Below, in pieces: positions 16,707-27,330 of a stretch of 64,000 bases of DNA. Position 1 is the first letter of the stretch; each line of letters opens with the position of its first letter. Origin of the DNA: an uncultured Gammaproteobacteria bacterium (GTDB lineage: Bacteria; Pseudomonadota; Gammaproteobacteria; CAMYKB01); contig CAMYKB010000002.1 of assembly GCA_947258875.1 (NCBI GenBank), forward strand, positions 1-64,000, in the 5' to 3' direction. The notes under the pieces were generated by a model. It worked only from the letters and a program-made list of their open reading frames with translations. It did not search any database and was not told where the DNA came from. Position numbers and translations under genes: made by a program.

Positions 16707-17270
16707 ATGGCGCAAGACCCTGACAACCTCATCTGGATCGATCTGGAAATGACCGGGTTAGATACCCAGAATGACAGGATTATCGAGATCGCAACAATGG
16801 TAACAGACAAGCATCTCAATATCCTGGCAGAAGGCCCTATGCTGGCGATTCATCAGACTGATGAAGTGCTTTCCGCAATGGATGAGTGGAATACCCGGCA
16901 GCACAATAAATCGGGGCTGGTGGTCCGTGTTAAGGCCAGTGACTGTGATGAAGCCCGTGCCGAAGCCGAAACCATTGCATTTTTAAATGAGTACGTACCC
17001 GCGGGCGCATCACCCATGTGTGGCAACAGCATTTGTCAGGACAGACGGTTTATGGCGAGAATCATGCCGGAGCTGGAAGCATTTTTCCACTACCGGAATC
17101 TTGATGTCAGTACGCTCAAGGAACTGGCGCGCCGTTGGATGCCAGAAGTGGCAAGTGGGTATAAAAAGGATTCCACGCACCTTGCTTTGGACGATATCAA
17201 GGATTCAATCGCAGAACTCAGCTATTACCGTGAGCATATGCTGAAGCCGGTCGTAATTCCCGCTGAGTGA
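16707..17270 (+). CDS. orn: Oligoribonuclease
   Basis: A 187-residue DEDDh exonuclease that degrades 2-5 nucleotide RNAs and, in organisms using c-di-GMP, finishes pGpG breakdown. The first motif is [10 protein letters not shown] (D12, E14), the second lies in [10 protein letters not shown] and the third in the [12 protein letters not shown] segment with the catalytic histidine and aspartate. The frame extends upstream to TTG at 16689, but ATG at 16707 has AAGGACG at proper spacing and gives the family's usual start. It converges with nadB, with only five bases between stops. It is relevant to the GGDEF protein at 6139. Confidence 0.96.
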   Translation: MAQDPDNLIWIDLEMTGLDTQNDRIIEIATMVTDKHLNILAEGPMLAIHQTDEVLSAMDEWNTRQHNKSGLVVRVKASDCDEARAEAETIAFLNEYVPAGASPMCGNSICQDRRFMARIMPELEAFFHYRNLDVSTLKELARRWMPEVASGYKKDSTHLALDDIKDSIAELSYYREHMLKPVVIPAE

Positions 17271-17275
17271 CGCCG

Positions 17276-18946
17276 TCAGGAGGTTGTCGTTGCGGAGGTA
17301 ATTTGCAACGGAGCATAGCCCTGTGTGAAATGCTCAGGTTCCAATACCGTGTTAACGTGATCCAGACTGGTATCGGTATCCGGATAATCCAGGGTGTAGT
17401 GTAAGCCGCGGCTTTCCTTGCGGGAAAGGGCGGAGCGGATAATCAGATCTGCGACCAATGCCAGGTTGCGTAATTCAATCAGGTCGCTGGTGATGCGGAA
17501 GTTGCTATAGTATTCGTCGATTTCACTCAGTAACAGGTCCACACGGTGTTTGGCGCGTTGCAGACGTTTGGTGGTACGCACGATACCTACGTAGTCCCAC
17601 ATGAAGCGGCGTAGCTCATCCCAGTTGTGTGAGACCACCACGTCTTCATCGGAATTGGTGACCCGACTTTCGTCCCACTCAGGGATGGAAATATCTTCCA
17701 TCTGTGTGTCCAGCTGCTTTGTGATGTGGTCGCTGGCAAAGTGTGCATAGGCCAGGCATTCAAGCAGCGAGTTGCTGGCCATGCGATTGGCTCCATGCAG
17801 GCCGGTAAAGGCAACCTCGCCAATCGCGTAAAGATTTTCTGTGTCGGTGCGGGCATCACGGTCTGTCAATACGCCACCACAGGTATAGTGGGCCGCGGGC
17901 ACCACGGGTAAGGGTTCTTTAGTCATATCGAAACCCAGTTCCAGGCAGCGGGTATGGATCGTCGGGAAATGGGAAATAATGAAATCCTTCGGCTTGTGAC
18001 TGATGTCGAGGTAGACGCAGTCTTCGCCGAGGCGTTTCATCTCGTGGTCGATGGCGCGGGCGACGATGTCACGCGGAGCCAGTACTCCCCGAGAGTCGAA
18101 GCGGTGCATGAATTCGGAGCCATCTGCCAGGCGTAGCTTGCCGCCTTCTCCGCGGACGGCCTCACTGATCAAGAATGATTTGGCCTTGGGGTGATACAAG
18201 CAAGTGGGGTGAAACTGCATGAATTCCATATTGGCAACTCGGCAGCCGGCACGCCATGCCATGGCAATGCCGTCACCTGAGGAGCTATCAGGATTGCTGG
18301 TATAGAGATAGACCTTGCTGGCACCACCGGTGGCGATGGCGGAAAAATGGGAGCGAAAGACCTCAACCTGGCTAGTGTGCCGGTTCAGCACGTATGCGCC
18401 GATGCAACGATTGCCGCGGCCGGTCAACTTGCGGGTGGTAATCAGGTCGATGGCAATGTGATGGTCATAGAGTGTGATGTTATCCCGGTTCTTGACCTGT
18501 CTGACAAGCGTGCTCTGAATTGCATTACCGGTGGCATCCGCTGCATGCACCACGCGCCTGTGACTGTGGCCGCCTTCGCGGGTCAGGTGCAGGCCCGAGC
18601 TGCCATCCGGTTGCTGTTCCTCAGTAAAGGCAACCCCAAGATCCTGAAGCCAATTAATGCATTCTGGTGCTTGTTCAACAGTTCGCTGTACGGCGTCTCT
18701 ATCGCAAAGATCCGAGCCGGCCTCGAGGGTGTCCGAGAGATGGGAGCCGATAGAGTCACGCTGGTCGAATACGGCAGAGACACCCCCCTGTGCGTAGAAG
18801 GTGCTGCCTTCGGTTAATGGTCCCTTGGAGAGTACCGCAATACGCAATTTGCCGGGCAGCCGTAGCGCGAGACTCAGCCCAGCCGCACCGCTGCCTATAA
18901 TCAGGACATCATGATGATGCTGTCTATGTGTTGCTTGTGTGGTCAT
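17276..18946 (-). CDS. nadB: L-aspartate oxidase
   Basis: A 556-residue flavoenzyme that oxidises aspartate to iminoaspartate, the first step of de novo NAD synthesis. The FAD-binding [11 protein letters not shown] motif lies near residues 18-28, the substrate region [12 protein letters not shown] near 50-61, [21 protein letters not shown] in the middle, and the second FAD region CLGGV-type sequence [14 protein letters not shown] and [15 protein letters not shown] toward the end. The C-terminal helical domain is complete. It diverges from the rpoE operon; nadB next to rpoE is a widespread gammaproteobacterial arrangement. Confidence 0.96.
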   Translation of the reverse strand: MTTQATHRQHHHDVLIIGSGAAGLSLALRLPGKLRIAVLSKGPLTEGSTFYAQGGVSAVFDQRDSIGSHLSDTLEAGSDLCDRDAVQRTVEQAPECINWLQDLGVAFTEEQQPDGSSGLHLTREGGHSHRRVVHAADATGNAIQSTLVRQVKNRDNITLYDHHIAIDLITTRKLTGRGNRCIGAYVLNRHTSQVEVFRSHFSAIATGGASKVYLYTSNPDSSSGDGIAMAWRAGCRVANMEFMQFHPTCLYHPKAKSFLISEAVRGEGGKLRLADGSEFMHRFDSRGVLAPRDIVARAIDHEMKRLGEDCVYLDISHKPKDFIISHFPTIHTRCLELGFDMTKEPLPVVPAAHYTCGGVLTDRDARTDTENLYAIGEVAFTGLHGANRMASNSLLECLAYAHFASDHITKQLDTQMEDISIPEWDESRVTNSDEDVVVSHNWDELRRFMWDYVGIVRTTKRLQRAKHRVDLLLSEIDEYYSNFRITSDLIELRNLALVADLIIRSALSRKESRGLHYTLDYPDTDTSLDHVNTVLEPEHFTQGYAPLQITSATTTS

Positions 18947-19036
18947 AATGAACTCGGTATTTTGTCATATTTGGTGTCACTGGACATTAAATGTCTTATT
19001 CGGACGCATTAAATTGTATAATTAACGGCTTTCGTA

Positions 19037-19054
19037 GAACTCCAGACGGAGTTC
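19037..19054. promoter_or_regulatory. Inverted repeat in the nadB-rpoE intergenic region
   Basis: GAACTCC (19037-19043) and GGAGTTC (19048-19054) form a 7-bp dyad with a four-base centre in the divergent promoter region, about 60 bases before rpoE. It could be an operator or the base of a leader hairpin; which is not clear. Confidence 0.35.
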
Positions 19055-19113
19055 ATGGTCAATCAGGTGTTGCATAGGGAAATGTGCAGCCGGTGGTTGG
19101 GGGGAATGCCCGG

Positions 19114-19689
19114 ATGGGCGAGAAAAATAACGATCTTGAACTGGTCAGGCGGGTACAAAAGGGGGATAAGCGGGCCTATGATGCCCTGGTCCTCAAGTAT
19201 CAGCACAAGATCATTAAATTGATCTCGCGTTTTGTGCATGATCCCCATGCTGCGCAGGATGTCGCTCAGGAAGCTTTCATCAAGGCCTATAACGGTCTGA
19301 AAAACTTCAGGGGTGATAGTGCATTTTATACCTGGCTGTATCGGATAGCGGTCAATACTGCCAAGAACCATCTGGTAGCACAAAAGCGCCGTTCGCCAGA
19401 TTTCGAAGTGGATCCCGAGGACGCTGAATTTTTCGAGGGGCCATCACCACTCAAGGAATATGCGACCCCTGAGCGACAATTGCTCACCAGTGAGATTGAA
19501 CATACAGTGCATCGCGCAATCAAAGAATTACCGGAAGACCTGAAGATGGCGATAACATTGAGAGAGCTGGAAGGGATGAGTTATGAAGAAATTGCGCAGG
19601 CCATGGATTGCCCGATCGGCACTGTACGTTCGCGGATATTCAGGGCGCGTGAGGCAATTGACCGGCAGTTGCAGCCTCTTATCGGCTGA
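19114..19689 (+). CDS. rpoE: RNA polymerase sigma-E factor (RpoE/AlgU)
   Basis: A 191-residue ECF sigma factor. Region 2 (about 10-95) includes the DxxQE-type DVAQEAFIKAYNGLKNF and the -10 recognition segment YTWLYRIAVNTAKN; region 4 (about 130-188) has ELPEDLKMAITLRELEGMSYEEIA and GTVRSRIFRAR. This is the classical envelope-stress sigma. A GTG at 19084 would add ten residues; ATG at 19114 gives the normal family length. The next three genes encode its membrane regulators, so activity is expected to be set by proteolysis of the anti-sigma factor. Confidence 0.97.
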   Translation: MGEKNNDLELVRRVQKGDKRAYDALVLKYQHKIIKLISRFVHDPHAAQDVAQEAFIKAYNGLKNFRGDSAFYTWLYRIAVNTAKNHLVAQKRRSPDFEVDPEDAEFFEGPSPLKEYATPERQLLTSEIEHTVHRAIKELPEDLKMAITLRELEGMSYEEIAQAMDCPIGTVRSRIFRAREAIDRQLQPLIG

Positions 19690-19731
19690 CATGGTAATAC
19701 GGATTGAGCAAGTTAACGTGGAAGTAATACG

Positions 19732-20349
19732 ATGACGAATTTTAGTAAAGGCGAGAGGGTTTCAGTACTGGTCGATGATGAAGCGGCTGAGTTCGAGTCG
19801 CGTTTATCAATCGATGAACTGATAAATGATGATGACGAGAAAGCACGCTGGTCACGTTATCACATCATCCGCGATGCCCTTCAGGGGCATCTCCCGGAGA
19901 GGATCGATCCGGATTTTTCCCGTAAAGTGATGGCACGGGTATTGGACGAGGCGCCAGGTGTTACCACCACTTCTGTTCCCAACTCATATACCAAACCTGC
20001 GATCGGCTTGGCGTTGGCAGCCTCAGTAGCGGTCGTGACCGTACTCGGGTTTCAGTCGCTGACGGGTAGCCGATCTGTGCAGATGACTGCGCCGATTGCC
20101 CAGACTGTGCCGCAGGCTGTAGCGCCACAGCAGGCAGCGGTGGTTGCGCAACCACCCGCAGAAATGCGTGTAGGTGTATTGCCCGGGATTCAACAGGCGA
20201 ATGTAGATGAGTCAATGTCACCTCCTGGTATTGAGCGTGCTGATGCGCGACTCAACAGCTATTTGGTGAATCACACCGAGCATGCACCCTCGCGCACAAC
20301 GATGCCTTACGCCCGAGTTGTGGGTTATGGCCCGGAACAGCAGAAATAA
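19732..20349 (+). CDS. rseA: Sigma-E anti-sigma factor RseA/MucA
   Basis: A 205-residue single-pass inner-membrane protein. The N-terminal cytoplasmic part (about 1-85, with EFESRLSIDELINDDDEKAR and WSRYHIIRDALQG) is the sigma-binding domain, a membrane helix follows at about 89-108, and the periplasmic part is rich in alanine, proline and glutamine. Known pathway: site-1 cleavage in the periplasm, then RseP (encoded here at 52947) cuts the membrane segment and releases RpoE. It is 42 bases behind rpoE and in its operon. Confidence 0.93.
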   Translation: MTNFSKGERVSVLVDDEAAEFESRLSIDELINDDDEKARWSRYHIIRDALQGHLPERIDPDFSRKVMARVLDEAPGVTTTSVPNSYTKPAIGLALAASVAVVTVLGFQSLTGSRSVQMTAPIAQTVPQAVAPQQAAVVAQPPAEMRVGVLPGIQQANVDESMSPPGIERADARLNSYLVNHTEHAPSRTTMPYARVVGYGPEQQK

Positions 20350-20359
20350 TATATTGCGG

Positions 20360-21316
20360 ATGAAATTACTCTATTTGTTCGCGTTACTGGTATCGCCGCT
20401 GTGCGCATGGGGTGATGAGGATGCGCGTTTCTGGTTGGATAAGATGACGCAGGCTGTGCAGTCGCTCAACTACGAAGGCACCTTCGTATATATGCATGGT
20501 GACCGTGTTGAAACCATGCGTATCGTTCACGGTTTCGATAATGGCAATGTTCGTGAACGCTTGGTGTCACTGACGGGTGAAGCACGTGAAGTTATTCGCG
20601 ATCAGGATGTATTGACCTGCGTGTGGCCCAAGAGCAAATTCGTTGTTGTGGAAACAAGTCGTACGCGACATGGAATTCCAGCGACTACACCCGCAGACTC
20701 AGAAGCGTTGAAAGCGTTCTATGATTTTCGCATTGCTGGTGAAGACAGGATTGCAGGTAAGCTCTGTAAGTTGATTGATATCCTCCCCAAAGACAAATAT
20801 CGCTATGGGTATCGGCTGTGTGTGGCAGAGGAGTCGGGCATGCTACTGAAATCTGCCATGATGGATACGAATGACAAACCTATTGAGCAAGTGATGTTTA
20901 CCAGCCTCGCGTTGCACGATGAAATTCCGCTACAGAATTTTGAATCGAAACTGAATCGTGAAGGCTTTACCTGGCATACCGTAGCATCCAAAGATAAACG
21001 GCAGAACCTGCAATCCGATCAGGCATGGAAAATAAATGATATGCCGCCAGGATTTGCTGTGACTGAGCAAAGTAAACGGCAAATCGCGGCCAGTTCACAA
21101 CCTGTCCAACATATCATTCTTACCGATGGTCTGGCATCTGTTTCTGTGTTTATTGCCCGACCTGACAACCGCAGCGAACTATACAAAGGTATGACGCGTA
21201 GTGGCGCACTCAATGCCTATGCGCGAGATTTTAATGGTCATCAGGTGACGGTAGTGGGTGAAGTGCCACGCATCACCGTTGAGATGATCGGTGAATCAAT
21301 CGAGCATAATCCGTAA
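20360..21316 (+). CDS. rseB: Periplasmic sigma-E regulator RseB/MucB
   Basis: A 318-residue periplasmic protein with a signal peptide (about 1-18, cleaved after LCAWG or nearby). The N-terminal LolA-like fold (DEDARFWLDKMTQAVQSLNY, then GTFVYMHGDRVETMRI) and a smaller C-terminal domain are both present. RseB binds RseA and protects it from cleavage until it senses lipopolysaccharide or lipoprotein fragments. An upstream in-frame start at 20282 exists inside rseA, but ATG at 20360 gives a proper export signal. Confidence 0.94.
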   Translation: MKLLYLFALLVSPLCAWGDEDARFWLDKMTQAVQSLNYEGTFVYMHGDRVETMRIVHGFDNGNVRERLVSLTGEAREVIRDQDVLTCVWPKSKFVVVETSRTRHGIPATTPADSEALKAFYDFRIAGEDRIAGKLCKLIDILPKDKYRYGYRLCVAEESGMLLKSAMMDTNDKPIEQVMFTSLALHDEIPLQNFESKLNREGFTWHTVASKDKRQNLQSDQAWKINDMPPGFAVTEQSKRQIAASSQPVQHIILTDGLASVSVFIARPDNRSELYKGMTRSGALNAYARDFNGHQVTVVGEVPRITVEMIGESIEHNP

Positions 21317-21322
21317 CTCGCA

Positions 21323-21805
21323 ATGATCGAAGAAACAGTCAGGGTGATCACAACAGCAGACGGTGTTGCCAGAGTTCGCCGCGTTAGTGCTGCGTCATGT
21401 GGTAGTTGTGCCTCTTCAAAGGGGTGTGGCGTGTCTTCGTTCGCCCGGTTTTTCGGTAGCAGGTCTGCTGCAGTCGAGGTTGTCGATACACTCGGCGTTC
21501 GCGCAGGACAGCGTGTTGTGATTGGTATTGAGGAGTCTGCTTTGTTGCGCGGTTCGCTGCTGCTGTATGGCCTTCCCTTGATGATGATGATCGTGCTTGC
21601 GGTGATCGCCAGCCATGTTGCAGGTGACGCAATATACTCGGATCTTGCAAGCCTGCTGGCGGGTGCAACCGGTCTGGCGGGTGGGTTAATGGGTATGCGA
21701 TACTGGATGAGATTTTCTGCTGGTTGGCGGTTAAACCGTCCAGTGATACTACGCCGCGAGTCTGATCCTGAGACCAGTGTTTTGAGTGTTCCTGATATCT
21801 TGTAG
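21323..21805 (+). CDS. rseC: RseC/MucC family membrane protein
   Basis: A 160-residue protein with the family's N-terminal cysteine cluster (SCGSCASSKGCG, about 28-39) and two membrane helices at about 68-88 and 95-115. Its role is a positive modulator of sigma-E output and, in some species, a factor for assembling an electron-transport complex with a 4Fe-4S cluster. It is six bases behind rseB and clearly part of the operon. Confidence 0.92.
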   Translation: MIEETVRVITTADGVARVRRVSAASCGSCASSKGCGVSSFARFFGSRSAAVEVVDTLGVRAGQRVVIGIEESALLRGSLLLYGLPLMMMIVLAVIASHVAGDAIYSDLASLLAGATGLAGGLMGMRYWMRFSAGWRLNRPVILRRESDPETSVLSVPDIL

Positions 21806-21828
21806 CATCAATTGTTGGAGAGTGAGTT

Positions 21829-23268
21829 ATGACTAAATTGGCCCTGTTGCGCAGGCTGATATTACTGCCGTTTGTGGTATCGCTAATATTGGTAAATATG
21901 GCGCATGCGCGTGTTAGCGGATTGCCGGATTTTACCGGACTGGTTGAGCAGCACGCTACCGCGGTGGTTAATATCAGCACGACGAAGCAGCAGGCCATAA
22001 GGCATGGATTGCCTCCCGGGATGGAAATACCGGAGTTGCCCGAAGATAGCCCGTTTGGAGATTTTCTGCGGCGTTTTTTTGGTGACCAGGGGGATGGCGA
22101 GGAGTTATTCAATTCCACCTCCTTGGGTTCCGGGTTTATTATTTCGGAGGATGGTTATGTGATCACTAACCACCATGTTGTTAAGGGTGCCGATGAAATT
22201 ATTGTGCGCTTAAGTGACCGGCGCGAGTATGTTGCCGAAGTAATCGGCTCCGATAAACGCAGTGATATCGCATTGCTGAAGGTCGATGCCCGTGGTCTGC
22301 CCACAGTGAAGCTGGGTAGCTCCAAGCCACTCAAAGTCGGTGAGTGGGTACTCGCAATTGGTTCGCCTTTTGGTTTTGATCATTCGGTGACTGCCGGGAT
22401 TGTGAGCGCTAAGGGCCGTAGTCTGCCGGATGAAAATTACGTGCCATTTATTCAGACTGATGTCGCAATAAATCCCGGAAATTCAGGTGGACCCCTGTTT
22501 AATCTGGATGGCGAGGTTGTTGGCATCAATTCACAAATTTATAGCCGTACCGGTGGATTTATGGGTTTGTCCTTTGCTATTCCGGTTGAGGTGGCGATGA
22601 ATGTTACCGATCAACTTAAAGATTCCGGTAAGGTGTCGCGTGGTTGGCTCGGTGTGTATATCCAGGAGGTGACGCGTCAATTAGCAGAATCCTTTGGCAT
22701 GGATAAGCCTGCCGGCGCACTTGTTGCCAAGGTGATGGAGGATAGCCCGGCTGAGAAGGCAGGCATTAAAGTTGGTGATGTAGTTGTCTCGTTTGAAGAT
22801 AACGAGATATCGAAATCAGCTAACTTGCCGCCAATGGTTGGCCGTGCCCGTGTAGGTGAAAAGGTCAAGCTGACGCTTATGCGTGACGGTAAATTGATTA
22901 CGGTCAAGGTTAAGATAGGAGAACTGCCGGAAGAGGAACGTGCAGAAAAGGCGGACTCCGTTGATGGGAGTCCTAAGGCAAAGGATTCAGTGTTTGGCAT
23001 GCAACTGGACGAACTTGATGACGAGCAACGTAAGCACCTCGGTATCGACAAAGGTGGTCTGATGGTAATGCAGGTCGAGGAGGGCCCGGCTAAAAAAGCC
23101 GGAATCCGCAGGGGGGATGTATTGCATATGATTAACGGTGAAGTGATTGATGATGTTAAACAGTTGACGAAACTGGTTGATGATCTACCGGTGGGCAAGT
23201 TTGCCTCGTTGCTGGTGCAGAGGTCACAAGGGCCCGAGTTCGTCGCCATCAAGAAGCCAGCGCCATAG
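21829..23268 (+). CDS. mucD: Periplasmic serine protease of the DegP/MucD (Do) family
   Basis: A 479-residue HtrA-type protease-chaperone. A signal peptide covers about residues 1-27 (cleavage after AHA). The catalytic triad is H116 (TNHHV), D146 (RSDIALLK) and S219 (GNSGGPL). Two PDZ domains follow, at about 270-365 and 385-475. It degrades misfolded periplasmic and outer-membrane proteins and restrains the sigma-E response. It is the fifth gene of the rpoE operon, as in Pseudomonas algU-mucABCD. Confidence 0.96.
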   Translation: MTKLALLRRLILLPFVVSLILVNMAHARVSGLPDFTGLVEQHATAVVNISTTKQQAIRHGLPPGMEIPELPEDSPFGDFLRRFFGDQGDGEELFNSTSLGSGFIISEDGYVITNHHVVKGADEIIVRLSDRREYVAEVIGSDKRSDIALLKVDARGLPTVKLGSSKPLKVGEWVLAIGSPFGFDHSVTAGIVSAKGRSLPDENYVPFIQTDVAINPGNSGGPLFNLDGEVVGINSQIYSRTGGFMGLSFAIPVEVAMNVTDQLKDSGKVSRGWLGVYIQEVTRQLAESFGMDKPAGALVAKVMEDSPAEKAGIKVGDVVVSFEDNEISKSANLPPMVGRARVGEKVKLTLMRDGKLITVKVKIGELPEEERAEKADSVDGSPKAKDSVFGMQLDELDDEQRKHLGIDKGGLMVMQVEEGPAKKAGIRRGDVLHMINGEVIDDVKQLTKLVDDLPVGKFASLLVQRSQGPEFVAIKKPAP

Positions 23269-23474
23269 TGTAGTATTCTACAGCGGACTGCTGATTACCT
23301 TCCAGATGCGCGACCCGACATTAGAAGCCTGTACAGAATTTTGCTGTGTTGCACGAGTACGCGGCGGTTTGCACCGATTTATCCCCTAACCTTGCCCGGG
23401 GCTTCCGCTAGTGGCACTTACTGTCTGCATGACCAATAAATAAACATCTTATGCATGGGATTTATACATAACTG

Positions 23475-25268
23475 ATGATGGAGAATATCCGTAATTTTTC
23501 GATCATCGCGCACATTGATCATGGCAAATCGACTCTGGCTGACCGTCTGATTCAACTATGCGGTGGTCTTACCGAGCGTGAAATGAACGCCCAGGTGCTG
23601 GATTCCATGGACATTGAGCGTGAGCGCGGCATCACAATTAAGGCGCAGAGTGTCTCGCTCGACTACAAGGCTAGAGATGGTCAGGTATATCAGTTGAATA
23701 TTATTGATACTCCCGGGCATGTAGACTTCTCGTATGAGGTGTCACGTTCACTGGCGGCCTGCGAAGGCGCCTTGCTGATTGTAGATGCCTCGCAAGGGGT
23801 CGAGGCACAAAGTGTTGCTAATTGCTACACCGCAATCGATCTGGATCTCGAAGTGTTACCGGTACTTAACAAGATCGATTTGCCTTCGGCCGATCCGCAA
23901 CGGGTGATCAATGAAATTGAGGAAATAATAGGTGTAGATGCTTCTGATGCAGCGCTTGTGAGCGCTAAGACGGGCCAGGGTGTCGAGGAGCTGCTGGAAA
24001 CCATAGTCCATCGTATCCCGGGGCCACATGGAGATCCACTGGCGCCACTTAAAGCACTGATTATCGATTCCTGGTTCGATAGCTATGTCGGTGTAATAGC
24101 CCTGGTAAGACTGGTGGATGGGAGTATGCGGCCTAAACAAAAGTTAATGGCGATGTCCACTGGTATGACGTACCAGATTGAGAAGGTGGGTAACTTTACT
24201 CCCAAACGACAAGACAAGTCTCAACTGAATGCAGGTGAAGTTGGCTATGTTATTGCCGGCATCAAGGATATCGAAGGTGCAAAAGTGGGTGATACCCTGA
24301 CGCTGGCGGATAAACCGGCGCCGCAACCGTTGCCCGGTTTCAAGGAGGTCCAGCCCAAGGTGTTTGCCGGTGTGTTCCCGGTCAACGCGGATGATTACAA
24401 TGATTTCCGCGAGGCGCTGGAAAAGTTGCGCCTCAATGACGCCTCACTGGCCTTTGAGCCGGAAACCTCACAGGCCCTGGGATTTGGTTTTCGTTGCGGT
24501 TTTCTGGGTCTGTTGCATATGGAAGTCATCCAGGAACGTCTGGAGCGCGAATATGATCTTGATCTGATTACCACCGCACCAACGGTAATTTATGAGGTCC
24601 ATACTACGGATGCTGCGGTCATCCGGATTCATAATCCGGCGGACTTGCCGCCGGTCAACAAAATCTGCGAAATAAGGGAGCCGATCATTATAGCCTCGAT
24701 ATTGTTGCCGGATGAGTATGTAGGTAATGTGATCAGTCTTTGTATCGAGAAACGGGGTGTGCAGAAGAACATGCAATACCTCGGTAAGCAGGTTTCCTTG
24801 ACATATGAAATGCCGTTGAGCGAAGTGGTAATGGATTTCTTTGACCGGCTTAAGTCAGTTAGCCGTGGATATGCCTCGTTTGACTATCATCACTCGCATT
24901 TTGAAGCCGCCTCACTGGTTAAGCTGGATATATTAATCAATGGCGAGCGGGTCGATGCGCTGTCCCTGATTATCCACAAGGATAATGTACAAGCGCGAGG
25001 GCGCGTGTTGGTCGGCAAGATGAAGGAGATCATCCCGCGGCAGATGTTTGATGTAGCGATCCAGGCAGCTATCGGCTCGCAGATCATTGCCCGTTCCACG
25101 ACCAAGGCCCTACGCAAGAATGTCACAGCAAAATGTTATGGTGGCGATATTACACGCAAGCGGAAGTTGCTGGAAAAACAAAAGGCAGGCAAGAAACGCA
25201 TGAAGCAGATCGGTAAGGTTGATATCCCGCAAGAGGCCTTTCTTGCTGTTTTGCAGGTCGATAAATAA
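23475..25268 (+). CDS. lepA: Elongation factor 4 (LepA)
   Basis: A 597-residue translational GTPase. G1 is AHIDHGKST (near residue 12), G3 DTPGHVDF, G4 NKID. Domains II, III and V resemble EF-G, and the unique C-terminal domain ([20 protein letters not shown]) is present. LepA acts on ribosome translocation and 30S assembly. Two ATG codons lie in tandem at 23475 and 23478; either may be used. A gap of about 200 bases after mucD, without recognisable features, suggests its own promoter. Confidence 0.97.
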   Translation: MMENIRNFSIIAHIDHGKSTLADRLIQLCGGLTEREMNAQVLDSMDIERERGITIKAQSVSLDYKARDGQVYQLNIIDTPGHVDFSYEVSRSLAACEGALLIVDASQGVEAQSVANCYTAIDLDLEVLPVLNKIDLPSADPQRVINEIEEIIGVDASDAALVSAKTGQGVEELLETIVHRIPGPHGDPLAPLKALIIDSWFDSYVGVIALVRLVDGSMRPKQKLMAMSTGMTYQIEKVGNFTPKRQDKSQLNAGEVGYVIAGIKDIEGAKVGDTLTLADKPAPQPLPGFKEVQPKVFAGVFPVNADDYNDFREALEKLRLNDASLAFEPETSQALGFGFRCGFLGLLHMEVIQERLEREYDLDLITTAPTVIYEVHTTDAAVIRIHNPADLPPVNKICEIREPIIIASILLPDEYVGNVISLCIEKRGVQKNMQYLGKQVSLTYEMPLSEVVMDFFDRLKSVSRGYASFDYHHSHFEAASLVKLDILINGERVDALSLIIHKDNVQARGRVLVGKMKEIIPRQMFDVAIQAAIGSQIIARSTTKALRKNVTAKCYGGDITRKRKLLEKQKAGKKRMKQIGKVDIPQEAFLAVLQVDK

Positions 25269-25430
25269 ACTCAGGAGACTTCGGATTAAGTCATGAGCGG
25301 TAGATTTTTTTCAAAGGCGTTAACTTCTTGGCAACATGGCCCATGTACTGTTCTAGCTCCTGTGATTGATAACTCTTGCCACTCCGATTTGACCAGAGAT
25401 TCCATAAATTAAACCCGAGAAAAATATGAT

Positions 25431-26261
25431 ATGCACTTTGATCTTGAATTGATTCTTGTTGTCGGCGTCTTGCTGACAGGTGGTATCTGGTTACTGGACA
25501 AACTCTGGCTAGGAGTCGCGCGCGGCCGGGCTGGAGCAGTAGGGGCTGCTTTCAATAAGACCGCGGAGAGTGATGTGCCGGAAGTGGTTTACGAAGAACC
25601 CTGGTATGTTGAGTACGCGAAATCCTTTTTCCCTGTGCTACTCATTGTTTTGGTCTTGAGGTCGTTTATTGCCGAGCCATTCAGAATTCCTTCCGGCTCC
25701 ATGATGCCGACATTATTGGTGGGTGATTTCATTCTGGTGAACAAGTTTGCCTACGGTGTACGTTTGCCTGTGTTGAATACTAAAGTTATCGATAACGGAG
25801 AACCCAAGCGAGGTGATGTGGTGGTGTTTCGTTATCCGCTGCGGCCAAGTGATGATTATATCAAGCGGGTTATAGGCCTACCGGGTGATAAAATCAGTTA
25901 TTATAATAATATGCTATACATTAACGGTGAGCCCATGCCGCAGCAGCCTGTTGCTATCTATCAAGGTGTGGGCAGGGGACAGGCGATGACAGGAGCAAAC
26001 GTTCATGAGGAAAAACTGGCGGATGTGACGCATCAGGTCCTGCTTGATCCCAACAGGCGTTTTAATCGTAGACATGAAGTTGTAGTGCCGCCAGGCCAGT
26101 TTTTTGTGATGGGTGATAATCGTGATCACAGTAACGACAGCCGCTATTGGGGTTTTGTACCCGAAGACAACCTGGTGGGTAAGGCGTTTCTGATATGGAT
26201 GAATTGGGATCCGAAAGGTGGTGTATTCGATTCCAGCAGGGTCGGACAGAAAATCAAGTAA
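25431..26261 (+). CDS. lepB: Signal peptidase I
   Basis: A 276-residue inner-membrane serine protease that removes Sec and Tat signal peptides. Two N-terminal membrane helices (about 3-23 and 63-82) precede the periplasmic catalytic domain. The nucleophile is S90 in PSGSMMPTL and the general base is K145 in DYIKRVIGLPGD; box E GDNRDHSNDSRYWGFVP is also intact. It follows lepA after about 160 bases and starts the lepB-DUF4845-rnc-era-recO run. Confidence 0.97.
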   Translation: MHFDLELILVVGVLLTGGIWLLDKLWLGVARGRAGAVGAAFNKTAESDVPEVVYEEPWYVEYAKSFFPVLLIVLVLRSFIAEPFRIPSGSMMPTLLVGDFILVNKFAYGVRLPVLNTKVIDNGEPKRGDVVVFRYPLRPSDDYIKRVIGLPGDKISYYNNMLYINGEPMPQQPVAIYQGVGRGQAMTGANVHEEKLADVTHQVLLDPNRRFNRRHEVVVPPGQFFVMGDNRDHSNDSRYWGFVPEDNLVGKAFLIWMNWDPKGGVFDSSRVGQKIK

Positions 26262-26275
26262 AGGGGAGGGGGATA

Positions 26276-26659
26276 ATGAATTCGCTTAAACGACAACAGG
26301 GCGCAGGGTTTGTATTCTGGGTATTGTTCGCAGCATTGCTGGGGTTCTTGTTTATTATCGGTGTCAGGTTGTTTCCTGTGTATCTGCAAGGCTACTCTGT
26401 GAAAACCATACTCAGTGATATCGCGGTTGAATCACGTGGTCAGGAGTGGAAGCGTGCGCAGTATTGGAACAAACTGACTAAACGCTTTGATGTGAATAGT
26501 ATTAACGGGGTGAAGAAAGAACATTTTACCTATACGCGCGAAAAGGGTGTTACCACTCTTAATATCAATTACGAACGGCAGTTTTATTTGATCGCCAACC
26601 TTGATGGCGTTGCCAAGTTTGATTTCACCGAGACCGTCGGCGCCGATGCTACTCAATGA
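26276..26659 (+). CDS. DUF4845 membrane protein
   Basis: A 127-residue protein with an N-terminal type-IV-pilin-like start (MNSLKRQQGAGFVFWVLFAA) and one membrane helix at about 12-33; the rest should be periplasmic. DUF4845 proteins lie between lepB and rnc in many gammaproteobacteria. No function is known. ATG at 26276 with a very strong GGGGAGGGGG ribosome site is preferred over an upstream in-frame start at 26195 inside lepB. It overlaps rnc as ATGA. Confidence 0.88.
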   Translation: MNSLKRQQGAGFVFWVLFAALLGFLFIIGVRLFPVYLQGYSVKTILSDIAVESRGQEWKRAQYWNKLTKRFDVNSINGVKKEHFTYTREKGVTTLNINYERQFYLIANLDGVAKFDFTETVGADATQ

Positions 26660-27330
26660 CCGTTAGCCTGCTGTCGACCCTCGACAAGGATGTATTAACG
26701 TCGGATATTTATCAGGAGGCATTGCGGCATCGAAGCGCTGGTACAGGTCATAACGAGCGACTTGAATATCTTGGGGATGCGATATTGGGCATGATCATTG
26801 CTGAATACCTATATCGTGAACAACCCGAAGCGGATGAGGGCGATTTGAGCCGCCTCAGGGCATATCTCGTGCGTAAGGAAACTCTGGCCGAGATCGCTAA
26901 AGAAAACAATCTGGGTGATGCCATGATATTGGGTCCAGGTGAACTCAAGAGTGGCGGATATCGCCGCAGCGCTATTCTTGCCGACGCCATGGAAGCAGTT
27001 ATCGGTGCGGTTTATCTATGCAAGGGCCTGACATACGTTCGGGATTTCATTCATACATTGTATAAGACACGCTTTGATACCCTGCCATTACCTCTAGAAC
27101 TCAAGGATCCGAAGAGTCATTTGCAGGAGTATTTGCAATCAAGGGGCATGCCCTTGCCCGAGTATGTTGTCACCGCTGAGGGTGAGCCACATGCGCAGAA
27201 ATTCAAGGCCTATTGCCGTATATCCGGTAGTGATATAGAAGGCCGCGGTGTGGGTAGCAGTAAGCGCAAAGCTGAACAGGATTCGGCCCGTCAGGCGTTA
27301 AGCTTGTTGAACAATATCCATGCGTCCTGA
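26656..27330 (+). CDS. rnc: Ribonuclease III
   Basis: A 224-residue double-strand-specific endoribonuclease. The signature NERLEYLGDAIL lies near residues 33-44 with catalytic acidic residues, and the second acidic cluster is in LADAMEAVIGAVYL. The double-stranded RNA-binding domain covers about 155-222 (DPKSHLQEYLQSRG ... GSSKRKAEQDSARQAL). It matures rRNA and several mRNAs. Its start overlaps the DUF4845 stop and its stop overlaps the era start, so the three are translationally coupled. Confidence 0.97.
   Translation: MTVSLLSTLDKDVLTSDIYQEALRHRSAGTGHNERLEYLGDAILGMIIAEYLYREQPEADEGDLSRLRAYLVRKETLAEIAKENNLGDAMILGPGELKSGGYRRSAILADAMEAVIGAVYLCKGLTYVRDFIHTLYKTRFDTLPLPLELKDPKSHLQEYLQSRGMPLPEYVVTAEGEPHAQKFKAYCRISGSDIEGRGVGSSKRKAEQDSARQALSLLNNIHAS

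Noticed and set aside
21384-22118. 244-codon minus-strand ORF over rseC and mucD
   Set aside because: Antisense to two well-conserved genes of the sigma-E operon, with no motif of its own.
23269-23474. Gap between mucD and lepA as a possible small RNA
   Set aside because: About 200 bases without a strong hairpin, T tract or clear promoter; I see nothing supportable.
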